Notes under the pieces: model-generated
The model's input: the letters and a program-made list of their open reading frames with translations, nothing else
The model's database searches: none
Told to the model about the DNA's origin: nothing
Assembly: GCA_001567085.1 (NCBI GenBank)
Contig: LMZS01000092.1
Span: 1 to 57,694, forward strand
From: Chloroflexi bacterium OLB15
GTDB lineage: Bacteria; Chloroflexota; Anaerolineae; Aggregatilineales; Phototrophicaceae
DNA length: 57,694 nt
Reading direction: 5' to 3'
Shown here: positions 26,691 to 33,879 of the stretch, piece by piece
Layout: every line of letters starts with the position of its first letter
Numbering within the stretch: position 1 is the stretch's first letter
Position numbers and translations under genes: made by a program

Positions 26691-27134
26691 ATGCTTCGCT
26701 TTCGTAAATTTTTCCCCTTAGTGCTGAGCATAGCGGTTCTGCTCGTGCTTAGCGCGCCCATCTTGGCGCAGGATACACCTGCATACCTCAATCCCGATCT
26801 TCCTGTAGAGGAGCGCGTGGCTGACTTGCTGGCGCGTATGTCGCTCGAAGAAAAAATCGGGCAAATGACTCAGATTGAGAAAAACAGCCTCACCCCTGCT
26901 GATGTCACCGAATGGTTCATCGGCAGCGTACTTAGCGGCGGCGGCGGCTATCCCTTCCCCAACACGCCTGAAGCATGGGCGGCGATGGTAAATAGCTTTC
27001 AAGAAGCCGCGCTGGCAACCCCGCTGGCGATCCCGATGATTTACGGCGTTGACGCGGTACACGGGCATAACAACGTTGAAGGCGCGGTCATCTTCCCGCA
27101 AAAACGTGGGGCTTGGCGCAACCCGCAACGCTGA
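26691..27134 (+). CDS. N-terminal fragment of the secreted GH3-CBM-GH16 enzyme
   Basis: The ATG at 26691 follows AGGAG by five bases. The frame gives the signal peptide and the first part of GH3 (IGQMTQIEKNSLTPADVT, GVDAVHGHNNVEGAVIFP) and then leaves the true frame at the A5 run 27100-27104, ending at 27134 with about 11 nonsense residues. Confidence 0.8.
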   Translation: MLRFRKFFPLVLSIAVLLVLSAPILAQDTPAYLNPDLPVEERVADLLARMSLEEKIGQMTQIEKNSLTPADVTEWFIGSVLSGGGGYPFPNTPEAWAAMVNSFQEAALATPLAIPMIYGVDAVHGHNNVEGAVIFPQKRGAWRNPQR

Positions 27135-29622
27135 GCTTGTCGAAGAAACGGCAAGGATCACCGCGCGGGAAATGATCGCTACCGGCATTTACTGGAACTT
27201 TGCGCCAGTGATCGCCGTACCGCAGGATATTCGCTGGGGGCGCGCTTATGAGGGCTTCGGCGAAAACACTGATCTGGTGACTGAACTCGGCACCGCTTAT
27301 CTGCGCGGGCTACAGGGCGAATCGCTCTCTGATCCCGGCTCAGTGTTAGGCACTCCCAAGCATTTCATCGGTGATGGCGGCGCGGCATGGGGAACATCGC
27401 CCTTCGGGCCGCAAAACATTGACCGGGGCGAAACAATGGTGGATGAAGCGCGGCTGCGCGAACTGTATCTGCCGCCCTATATCGCTGCTATCGAAAATGG
27501 CGCGCAGAGCATCATGATCTCGTTCTCCAGTTGGGACGGCCTGCCGATGCATGCCCAATCCTACCTGATTAACGATGTACTCAAGGGCGAACTGGGCTTT
27601 ACCGGGTTCACGATCTCCGACTGGGCAGGCATTGATACTATCGGCACGGATTATTACGCCGCCGTCGTCACCGCCATCAATGCAGGCGTTGACATGAACA
27701 TGGTTCCCTATGATTTTGAACAGTTCATCAATGTGATGCTGGAAGCGGTTGAAAATGGCGATATTACTATCGAGCGCATTGATGATGCTGTAAGCCGTAT
27801 CCTGCGAGTCAAATTTGAACTCGGCCTGTTTGAACATCCGTTTAGCGATCCTTCGCTGATCCCCACTGTTGGCGCAGATGAACACCGTGCCGTCGCCCGC
27901 GAAGCAGTCAGCCAATCGCTGGTTTTGCTGAAGAACGAGAATGAGGCGCTGCCGATTTTGGCAGAAGCCCAAACGATTTTCGTCGCTGGCACAGCGGCTG
28001 ATGACATCGGCTTGCAATCTGGCGGCTGGTCTATTGAATGGCAGGGCCGCGCAGGCAATATCACTGAGGGAACAACCATCCTTGAAGCGTTGGAGGCGGC
28101 GGTATCTGAAGGCACAGATGTGCGCTACAACCGCTTTGGGCGTTTTGAAAACTTCACCGACGATGCGGGCAACCCGCTGATCGCAGATATTGGTATTGTG
28201 GTGATCAGCGAACCGCCATATGCCGAATATGAAGGCGACAGCGCATCACTGGAGCTGGCAGAATCAGAGTGGAGCACCGTTGAACGGCTGCGCCCGCTGG
28301 TTGAGAAGCTGGTTGTGGTTGTGCTCTCTGGCCGCCCGATGATCATCAATGATGCGATTGTGAGCGCGGATGCGGTTGTGGCTGCTTGGCTGCCCGGCAC
28401 CGAAGGCGCAGGGGTAGCTGATGTGCTGCTTGGCGACTTGCCTTTTGTTGGCAAATTGCCATATACATGGCCGCGCAGCGTAGACCAACTGCCGTTTGAC
28501 TTCGCAAATCTAGCGTCTGAGGGCTGCGACGCGCCGTTGTTCCCCTATGATTACGGCTTAACCTATGAAAACAGCGAATCATCATGGGTTGATCTGGCGA
28601 TTGAATGCAGCGGGGGTGAAGTTGCAGCTGCCGCATCCGCTGAAGCTGACGCTGTAGAAACAGCAGCGAGCAACAGTTTTTTAGCACCTGAGGGCGTAAG
28701 TGGGGAAACCTACTACGCCCCTTTCCCGGTTAGCATCGCACTCGATGGCGACCTTGCTGATTGGGCAGGCGTGCCGCGCGTAGTACTGGCCGGGGCTTCT
28801 GAGACGCCAACGGTCAGCTTTGCAGCAGCGGCTGATGGTGATAACCTTTATTTCAGCGCCGATGTGACCGACGACAGCATCATCACCGGGCAGCATGGCA
28901 CAGATTACTGGAATGAAGATTCAGTCGAGTTTTACCTCAACGCTACCGGCGATCTGAATTTAAGCGAATATATCGCTGGCGTCGCTCAGATCACTATTCC
29001 AGCATTGAACGCCAATCAACCTGAAGAACCAGCTATTGGGGGCATGCAGGGCGCAAGCGCTGATGCTCAGGTTTCAGTGGTTCTTACCGATACTGGCTAC
29101 AGGGTAGAAGCGGCGGTGCCGCTGGTCAACGATGTATGGGAAATTGTGCCAGAGCATGACGGCATTCTTGGCTTTCAGGTGCATTTGAACAGCGCATCTT
29201 CAGCAGATCGCGATACTAAGCTGATCTGGTCGGTATTTGACAGCAGCGATCAATCGTATCTCGATCCCGGTCTATTCGGCCAATTGATCTTCTTTGAAGT
29301 GGGTGAGGAAGCCGCGTTAGAAAACGGAGAAAGCAGCGAAACAGTTGTGGCAGAAGATAACGTTACATGGGATTCCCGCGAATGGGTGCTGGTGTGGTCA
29401 GATGAGTTTGATGGCGAAGCCGGAACACCCGTTAATTCAGAATACTGGACGCACGACGTTGGCGGTCATGGCTGGGGGAACAACCAGCTTGAGTATGACA
29501 CCAACGATCCTGAAAACGCATCACTAGATGGCAACGGCAATCTGGCAATTGTGGCACGCGAGGGCAGCCCCGAAGGGCGCTTCTGCCATTATGGCAATTG
29601 TGACTACACTTCCGCGCGCTGA
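27105..29622 (+). CDS. Central fragment: rest of GH3, CBM9-like domain, start of GH16
   Basis: From about 27105 this frame continues GH3 (VGLGATRNAELVEET, EGFGENTDL, TISDWAG) through the sandwich domain. A linker of alanine and glutamate follows, then the CBM9-like domain (IALDGDLADWAGVPRVVLAG, YWNEDSVEFYLN), then the GH16 start (WVLVWSDEFDGE). It ends at TGA 29620-29622 inside the conserved GH16 stretch CHYGNCDYTSAR, caused by the missing base. Confidence 0.8.
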
Positions 29623-30125
29623 TCACCCGTAACAACGTTGAATTTACCTATGGGCGCGTTGAAGCGCGCATCCAAATTCCGCGCGGGCAAGGGATATGGC
29701 CTGCATTCTGGATGCTGGGTTCAAATTTCCAGCGTGTCGGCTGGCCGGCAAGTGGCGAAATTGACATCATGGAAAATGTGGGCAAGGAACCGCAAAACGT
29801 GTATGGAACTGTGCATGGCCCCGGCTATTCCGGCGGCGATGGGGTTGGCGGTTCTTACAGCATGGGCGAAAATTTTGCCGATGATTTCCATGTCTACGCG
29901 GTAGATTGGGATCCTGATGCCATTCGCTGGTATGTGGATGGCGAGTTGGTAAATACTATCACCCCCGACGATCTGCGCGGCAATCAGTGGGTCTTTGATC
30001 ACGACTTTTTCATCATCCTGAACGTCGCGGTAGGCGGATACTGGCCGGGCAATCCTGATGAGACTACCGAGTTTCCGCAAACGATGCTGGTGGATTATGT
30101 GCGCGTGTATCAACTGGCAGAGTAA
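29622..30125 (+). CDS. C-terminal fragment: GH16 catalytic core
   Basis: From 29622 the frame reads ITRNNVEFTYGRVEARIQIP and then SGEIDIMENVG, with the GH16 nucleophile Glu, the central Asp and the acid/base Glu of ExDxxE, and ends with the beta-sandwich close LVDYVRVYQLAE. An internal ATG at 29712 could only start a non-functional piece. Confidence 0.8.
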   Translation: MTRNNVEFTYGRVEARIQIPRGQGIWPAFWMLGSNFQRVGWPASGEIDIMENVGKEPQNVYGTVHGPGYSGGDGVGGSYSMGENFADDFHVYAVDWDPDAIRWYVDGELVNTITPDDLRGNQWVFDHDFFIILNVAVGGYWPGNPDETTEFPQTMLVDYVRVYQLAE

Positions 30126-30224
30126 CTGAAGCGCAGCAACGTTTAACGCCGATATGGTTAGACGCAAACGGGCGTGCCGCAGCGCGCCCGTTCGCCTATT
30201 TACCGCATCAAACTTGCGTATTCG

Positions 30225-31829
30225 CTAAGCGTTTACGTCCCCGCACAGATGTACCTGAATGCCCATCGCCGCGAACATCGCCGCTTTAGCCGCCAATGCC
30301 CGATCTGCATCTTCAGCAGACGGCGCATAAGCGACGTTCAGATGGTTGGCCTTATGGCGCGCCATCATCTGATCGCGATTCACGCCGTGCAGGACGGCAT
30401 GCATGATCGGCCACTGCGGAGTCGTGGCTTGCCAGCGCCGTTCTGTTTCTTGCAGCGGTAGGTCAACCACCGTTGCCCGCCCAATATCGGCATGAAGCGC
30501 GCCATCCATAACAAATACACGACTCCACACAATTTCGCCCGGCTTGCTAATCCCCTTCAGCGTTCCGCCGCCTAACCTGAAGTACATGGGCGGCTGACGC
30601 TCAGAAACTGCGCCCGCATACCCGCCGACAAAATGCGATGCTGGCGCCGCGCCGGAAATGAGGAATACCCATACATAATCATCCACGCCATTACCGGTAA
30701 AATGCTCGCCCCAGCGCAGGTCATGCAGGGTGCTGGCAGGATCGAAGCCCAGCGCGTTCCAGATACGATTGGTTACGACCAGATCTACGGCAGCGCCCTC
30801 GTCCACTTCGTTGAAGTGCGGCAGCGCTTGCCCCGCAAAGAGTTCTTCCCCGCTGTGTTCGTGATACACAGGCGGGCGTTCGACGTTGTTCAGCAGCCCC
30901 TCAACCAGATCGGAGGCCGGAGACATATCTTTCAAGCCCTGCTGATATTGAATACCAACCGCCGCGCAGCCAAAGTCATGCGCGATACGCGTCGCCGCGA
31001 TGTACATTTTAAGCTGTTCAAGAATTTGCGCGTCAGTGAGTTCAGTCGCATCATCGGTTCCGGTCACAAAGGTCATGCCCCGTTCATCCAACCAGCCACG
31101 ACACTTTTGCGCTTCCGCGTTTGAAACGCGGCGCATCGCCGCGACCAGCGCCGATTGACTGAGGCGCTCTTTGTAAATTCCGGTAGGATTCATCAATTCG
31201 TCATCAATGATGGCGTTATACATCCCCATACAACCCTCATCGAAGATGCCGATGATGGCTTTATCGCGTTTCAACTCGCTGGCGAGTCGTTTGCCTAATT
31301 CCACTTCCGCGCCGCTGGCGGCATGGTTCCAATCGCGCACATGGCTGGTATCGTGCGTAATTTTGCCTTCGCGCAGCCACTGGCGAATGCCTTCAAGGAA
31401 AAACGGATCGGTAAAATCTACGCTCCAGATCGAGCTGTATTGCACGCCCATCTTGGTCAGCGAGCCATTCAGGTTAAGCATTCCTACCAAACCCGGCCAC
31501 TGACCGCTCCAATTAGCCAAGGTCAGAATCGGCCCGCGATGATCGCGCAGACCGGCAAGAACATGATGGCTGTACTGCCACACCGACTCAGCCACAATCA
31601 GCGGCGCATCCGGGTCAATAGATTTGAAAATATCCATCCCCATACGCTGATTCCAAATGAAGCCATGCTGCAATTCAGGATCATATGCGTGGGCGCGGCG
31701 AATCTCATACCCTTCAGCTCTGAATACTTCGGCAAGCCGCGCTTCCATGTCTGCCTGCGTAGGCCAGCACATCTGGTTTGCAGAAAGACGCAGATCGCCA
31801 CTGGCAACAAGGACTATCTCGTTCGTCAT
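30225..31829 (-). CDS. L-fucose/L-arabinose isomerase-family protein
   Basis: A 534-residue protein with the layout of the FucI/AraA isomerase superfamily: two Rossmann-like N-terminal parts and a C-terminal beta domain. Candidate metal-binding acidic residues are in IGIFDEGCMGMYNA near 215 and in the AVGIQYQQGLKD region; HxN-type residues near the C-terminus (WPIMHAVLHGVNRDQMMARHKANH) fit the third ligand. Such enzymes interconvert aldoses and ketoses in the cytoplasm with Mn2+. The exact sugar cannot be told. It is transcribed alone, convergent to the GH16 fragment and divergent from DUF2218. Confidence 0.78.
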   Translation of the reverse strand: MTNEIVLVASGDLRLSANQMCWPTQADMEARLAEVFRAEGYEIRRAHAYDPELQHGFIWNQRMGMDIFKSIDPDAPLIVAESVWQYSHHVLAGLRDHRGPILTLANWSGQWPGLVGMLNLNGSLTKMGVQYSSIWSVDFTDPFFLEGIRQWLREGKITHDTSHVRDWNHAASGAEVELGKRLASELKRDKAIIGIFDEGCMGMYNAIIDDELMNPTGIYKERLSQSALVAAMRRVSNAEAQKCRGWLDERGMTFVTGTDDATELTDAQILEQLKMYIAATRIAHDFGCAAVGIQYQQGLKDMSPASDLVEGLLNNVERPPVYHEHSGEELFAGQALPHFNEVDEGAAVDLVVTNRIWNALGFDPASTLHDLRWGEHFTGNGVDDYVWVFLISGAAPASHFVGGYAGAVSERQPPMYFRLGGGTLKGISKPGEIVWSRVFVMDGALHADIGRATVVDLPLQETERRWQATTPQWPIMHAVLHGVNRDQMMARHKANHLNVAYAPSAEDADRALAAKAAMFAAMGIQVHLCGDVNA

Positions 31830-32160
31830 AATTCTTCTCTCAATCAGGATAAATCAGCCTTTGCATGAGTTATAACCGATTTACCACACTTTTAGCGAAC
31901 AAGTGCGCCTTGTGGTTTGCCTGAACACCCCCAACCCCAAGGCGCAGCGGCTAATTTAACCGGTATTTAATTCTAACTACACTGCCAGCACAAACCATTT
32001 CACTTATGATTTTCATCAAATCGCGCGCGCCAATAACCCTGCACTTAACCGCGTGCGTGGAAATAGCCGGGCGGCATGCCGTATCATCATCCGGTTCGCC
32101 TGCTTATCAGGTTGAGCTATTTCCGATGGATGAAACCGCCACTGCGGAGGCAAGAAACGA
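31830..32160. other. Divergent intergenic region, no gene seen
   Basis: This 331-bp gap lies between the divergent isomerase and DUF2218 genes. GAGAGAAG serves the isomerase and GGAGG at about 32146-32150 serves DUF2218. I saw no operator, RNA element or short ORF with coding character. Confidence 0.5.
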
Positions 32161-32454
32161 ATGGAAACGAATGTATTGACTGCGGAAGCGACGGTTGCGA
32201 CGGCAAATGCTTCCAAGATTATGAAATGGCTGTGTGGTCACTTCAAAATGAAGGTTCCCGCCGAATACAACGACGTCAGCGGGCATGTCAATTTCCCGTT
32301 TGGCGTATGCACGATGACAGCAACGGATACAGCGCTGCTAATCCGGGTGCAGGCGCCCGATGCCGAGTCTTTTGAACGTGTGAAGCTTGTGGTTAGCGAT
32401 CATCTGGAGCGTTTTGGCCGTAAAGAAGCGCTCACCGTAGTCTGGCAAAACTAA
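32161..32454 (+). CDS. DUF2218 family protein
   Basis: A 97-residue protein matching the DUF2218 pattern: TAEATVATANASKIMKWLC, then KMKVPAEYNDVSGHVNFPFG with Cys and Thr (VCTMTATDTALLIRVQA), and a C-terminal HLERFGRKE segment. The family is often encoded beside metal or siderophore uptake genes in other bacteria and its function is unknown. Here it stands alone. Confidence 0.82.
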   Translation: METNVLTAEATVATANASKIMKWLCGHFKMKVPAEYNDVSGHVNFPFGVCTMTATDTALLIRVQAPDAESFERVKLVVSDHLERFGRKEALTVVWQN

Positions 32455-32483
32455 CGCGCTTAGGGGATTAGCGCCGTTTTCCC

Positions 32484-32518
32484 AAAAAAAAGGCGTATCC
32501 GTTTGTTTAGGATACGCC
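32484..32518 (-). terminator. Strong rho-independent terminator of the peptide/response-regulator cluster
   Basis: GGCGTATCC (32492-32500) pairs with GGATACGCC (32510-32518) over a 9-nt loop. On the minus strand the stem is followed by eight Ts (As at 32484-32491 on the plus strand). It lies 33 bp downstream of the response regulator stop. Confidence 0.92.
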
Positions 32519-32550
32519 GTATCGGTGAGTCATATGGCCTCTTGTTTAGA

Positions 32551-32937
32551 TTACACCGCCCGCGTTGCCACCCTTGTCAGCAATTCCTGAACGCCATACA
32601 CCAGCCTTGAGCTAAGCTGTGATTTGCACAAAAACTGGGTTGCGCCCGCATCCATGCTGCGCTGGATGGTCGAGCGATCATCATTTGACGAGAAAATCAT
32701 AACCGGCGTATAACGGGTATTGGTGCGCCGCCGAAGTTCCCGGCACAGATCAATACCATTGCCATCAGGCAGCATCACATCCAGGATGAACAGACTTGGG
32801 ATGACGCTATCAAGTATGCTGAGGGCAGAACGGACATTGGGCGCCGTTTTAACCTCATAGCCTCTGCGCTCAAGCAAAATCTTAACGATTGAACGAAAGG
32901 CCTTATCGTCATCCACCACTACGATAAGTTCAGCCAT
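32551..32937 (-). CDS. Single-domain response regulator
   Basis: A 128-residue CheY-like receiver with no output domain. The acidic cluster DDD is near residue 9-11, the phosphoacceptor Asp is in FILDVMLPDGNG, the Ser/Thr switch is in MIFSSND and the Lys is in FLCKSQ. The frame extends to a TTG at 32961, but AGGAG lies 11 bases before the ATG at 32937. It is the last gene of the minus-strand cluster with the small NHLP-like protein and the twin peptides. No histidine kinase is in the window, so its phosphodonor is unknown. Confidence 0.88.
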   Translation of the reverse strand: MAELIVVVDDDKAFRSIVKILLERRGYEVKTAPNVRSALSILDSVIPSLFILDVMLPDGNGIDLCRELRRRTNTRYTPVMIFSSNDDRSTIQRSMDAGATQFLCKSQLSSRLVYGVQELLTRVATRAV

Positions 32938-32978
32938 TTTAGATACCACTCCTGCAAACAACCGGGTAAGTTACGCCG

Positions 32979-33272
32979 TTAGCCAAAAGAGAGCGCCTGC
33001 GCAAACTCGTTCAGCGATGATGCCTGAATTGAACACAGCCATTCTTCAGTTGCGGCTGAAAATCCAAATTCAGCGAACAGGGAAGTATCGCGTTTCTCGA
33101 TCAGGCGCTGGCAGAACTTTGAGTCCAGAAGTGCCATCCCCATCAGGTCATCGAGGCTGCGTTGTTCTTCCTGCGTCAAAAGATATCCGTGCCACACCGT
33201 TTTGCGCGGAACGTCGCAATTTTCGCCGCGCACAAACCATTTATTCGGGTAACGTGGTTCTCGCAAAGCCAT
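32979..33272 (-). CDS. Small NHLP-clan-like (Os1348/Franean1_4349-type) protein
   Basis: A 97-residue protein. Residues 39-94 (SLDDLMGMALLDSKFCQRLI, then SLFAEFGFSAATEEW) fit the pattern of Os1348/Franean1_4349-type NHLP-clan domains, with an early DSxFxxxLI, a GFxxxxEE and a C-terminal SLNEFAQAL helix. In other genomes such domains act as leaders of ribosomally made peptides, but this one has no obvious core peptide (only SFG after the domain). The N-terminal 38 residues are basic and aromatic and unknown to me. AAGGAG precedes the ATG. It lies 60 bp downstream of the twin peptide genes and 41 bp before the response regulator start. Confidence 0.6.
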   Translation of the reverse strand: MALREPRYPNKWFVRGENCDVPRKTVWHGYLLTQEEQRSLDDLMGMALLDSKFCQRLIEKRDTSLFAEFGFSAATEEWLCSIQASSLNEFAQALSFG

Positions 33273-33332
33273 GAAATTGCTCCTTCAAGGATAGTTGGAA
33301 GCTTTAGCCATTCAGGTAAAACTTAAGTCCAA

Positions 33333-33449
33333 TCAGCCACCGGAAAAGCCACCGCCACCTGCCGGGCCGGCAAAAGCGATTGCGGTCGGAAGAAGCGCCA
33401 GAATAGTTGTCACTGCAACGGCGATAGCGATCTTAATGCGAGCGTTCAT
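33333..33449 (-). CDS. Short secreted-looking peptide, copy A (38 aa)
   Basis: A 38-residue ORF too short for usual callers. Residues 1-6 are basic (MNARIK), 7-24 hydrophobic, and 25-27 AFA look like a signal-peptidase site. The remaining GPAGGGGFSGG (11 residues) would be the exported peptide; alternatively the whole is a membrane peptide. A GGGGGA box lies just before the ATG. The protein is identical to copy B, with three nucleotide differences, all at synonymous third positions, while flanking DNA is unrelated. That is strong evidence that it is translated and under selection. Function is unknown. Confidence 0.72.
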   Translation of the reverse strand: MNARIKIAIAVAVTTILALLPTAIAFAGPAGGGGFSGG

Positions 33450-33503
33450 TTCGTTTCCCCCAAAGGAAAATTAAATCGGGCAAAATTAAATGTCTTTGAA
33501 AAA

Positions 33504-33620
33504 TCAGCCACCGGAAAAGCCACCGCCACCTGCCGGGCCAGCAAAAGCGATTGCGGTTGGAAGAAGCGCCAGAATGGTTGTCACTGCAACGGCGATAGCG
33601 ATCTTAATGCGAGCGTTCAT
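33504..33620 (-). CDS. Short secreted-looking peptide, copy B (38 aa)
   Basis: The second copy, 54 bp upstream of copy A on the minus strand, encodes exactly the same 38 residues (basic start, hydrophobic core, AFA, then a glycine-rich tail ending FSGG). A GGGAGTAGGGG region precedes the ATG. It is the first small gene after the 1048-aa regulator, separated from it by a 259-bp gap. I do not recognise a named family. Confidence 0.72.
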   Translation of the reverse strand: MNARIKIAIAVAVTTILALLPTAIAFAGPAGGGGFSGG

Positions 33621-33879
33621 TGTTCCCCTACTCCCGTTAACTAAAGAACTATGCAAATAGATTGGGGAAAATATATCAGGGGGTGTGCAACAAAGTGCTT
33701 ACCAGAGAAAAAACCAGCAAAAAACCGTCAAAAATGGCGGATTTTGTGTTTGCAAACGGGTTTAGAGCAGCTAGCTTATCGCCAGTTATGGGTTAAGTAT
33801 TGCAAAATCTGCTGTCTTGGCGTGCCCCCATGCTACGGGGGAAAGCGCAGCCGTCAGGTCGGGGTGAGGGTCTTGAACG

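Larger units (their letters stand above)
26691..30125 (+). pseudogene. Secreted GH3-CBM9-like-GH16 glucanase, broken by two single-base frameshifts
   Basis: Three successive frames together encode one secreted protein of about 1144 residues: signal peptide (cleavage near APILAQD), GH3 barrel and sandwich (about 30-620, nucleophile Asp in TISDWAG near 309), a CBM9/DOMON-like domain (about 674-873) and a GH16 endo-beta-1,3(4)-glucanase domain (about 897-1143, catalytic EIDIME near 1023). An extra A in the A5 run at 27100-27104 (homologous codons need four As) shifts the frame, and a missing base at about 29619/29620 restores it. Without these changes the protein continues smoothly (FPQN|VGLGATRN and YTSAR|(L)ITRNNVEFTYGR). 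Either the gene is decaying or these are sequencing errors. Function: extracellular beta-glucan (laminarin-like) breakdown. Confidence 0.85.
33333..33620 (-). repeat. Tandem duplication of a 117-bp peptide gene (period 171 bp)
   Basis: The blocks 33333-33449 and 33504-33620 are 114/117 identical and end sharply at the start and stop codons. The 54-bp spacer (33450-33503) holds a direct repeat AAATTAAAT. This is not a CRISPR or IS repeat. Confidence 0.85.

Noticed and set aside
27090..27115. Programmed ribosomal frameshift at the A5 run
   Set aside because: Restoring the frame needs a +1 shift; the run lacks a recognised slippery heptamer for this and a downstream stimulatory fold, and a second, opposite indel exists.
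32040..32060. GC-rich dinucleotide stretch near GCGCGCGCC and GCGTGCG
   Set aside because: Short, with no dyad or conserved flank; too common at this GC content.
33333..33620. Twin peptide blocks read as CRISPR repeats or an insertion remnant
   Set aside because: Only two copies of 117 bp; ends coincide with start and stop codons, and differences are synonymous, so they are genes.
33333..33620. Twin peptides as type I toxin genes
   Set aside because: Tandem hydrophobic peptides can be type I toxins, but the glycine-rich tail after an AFA site fits secretion better, and no antisense promoter was evident. Not excluded, only less likely.
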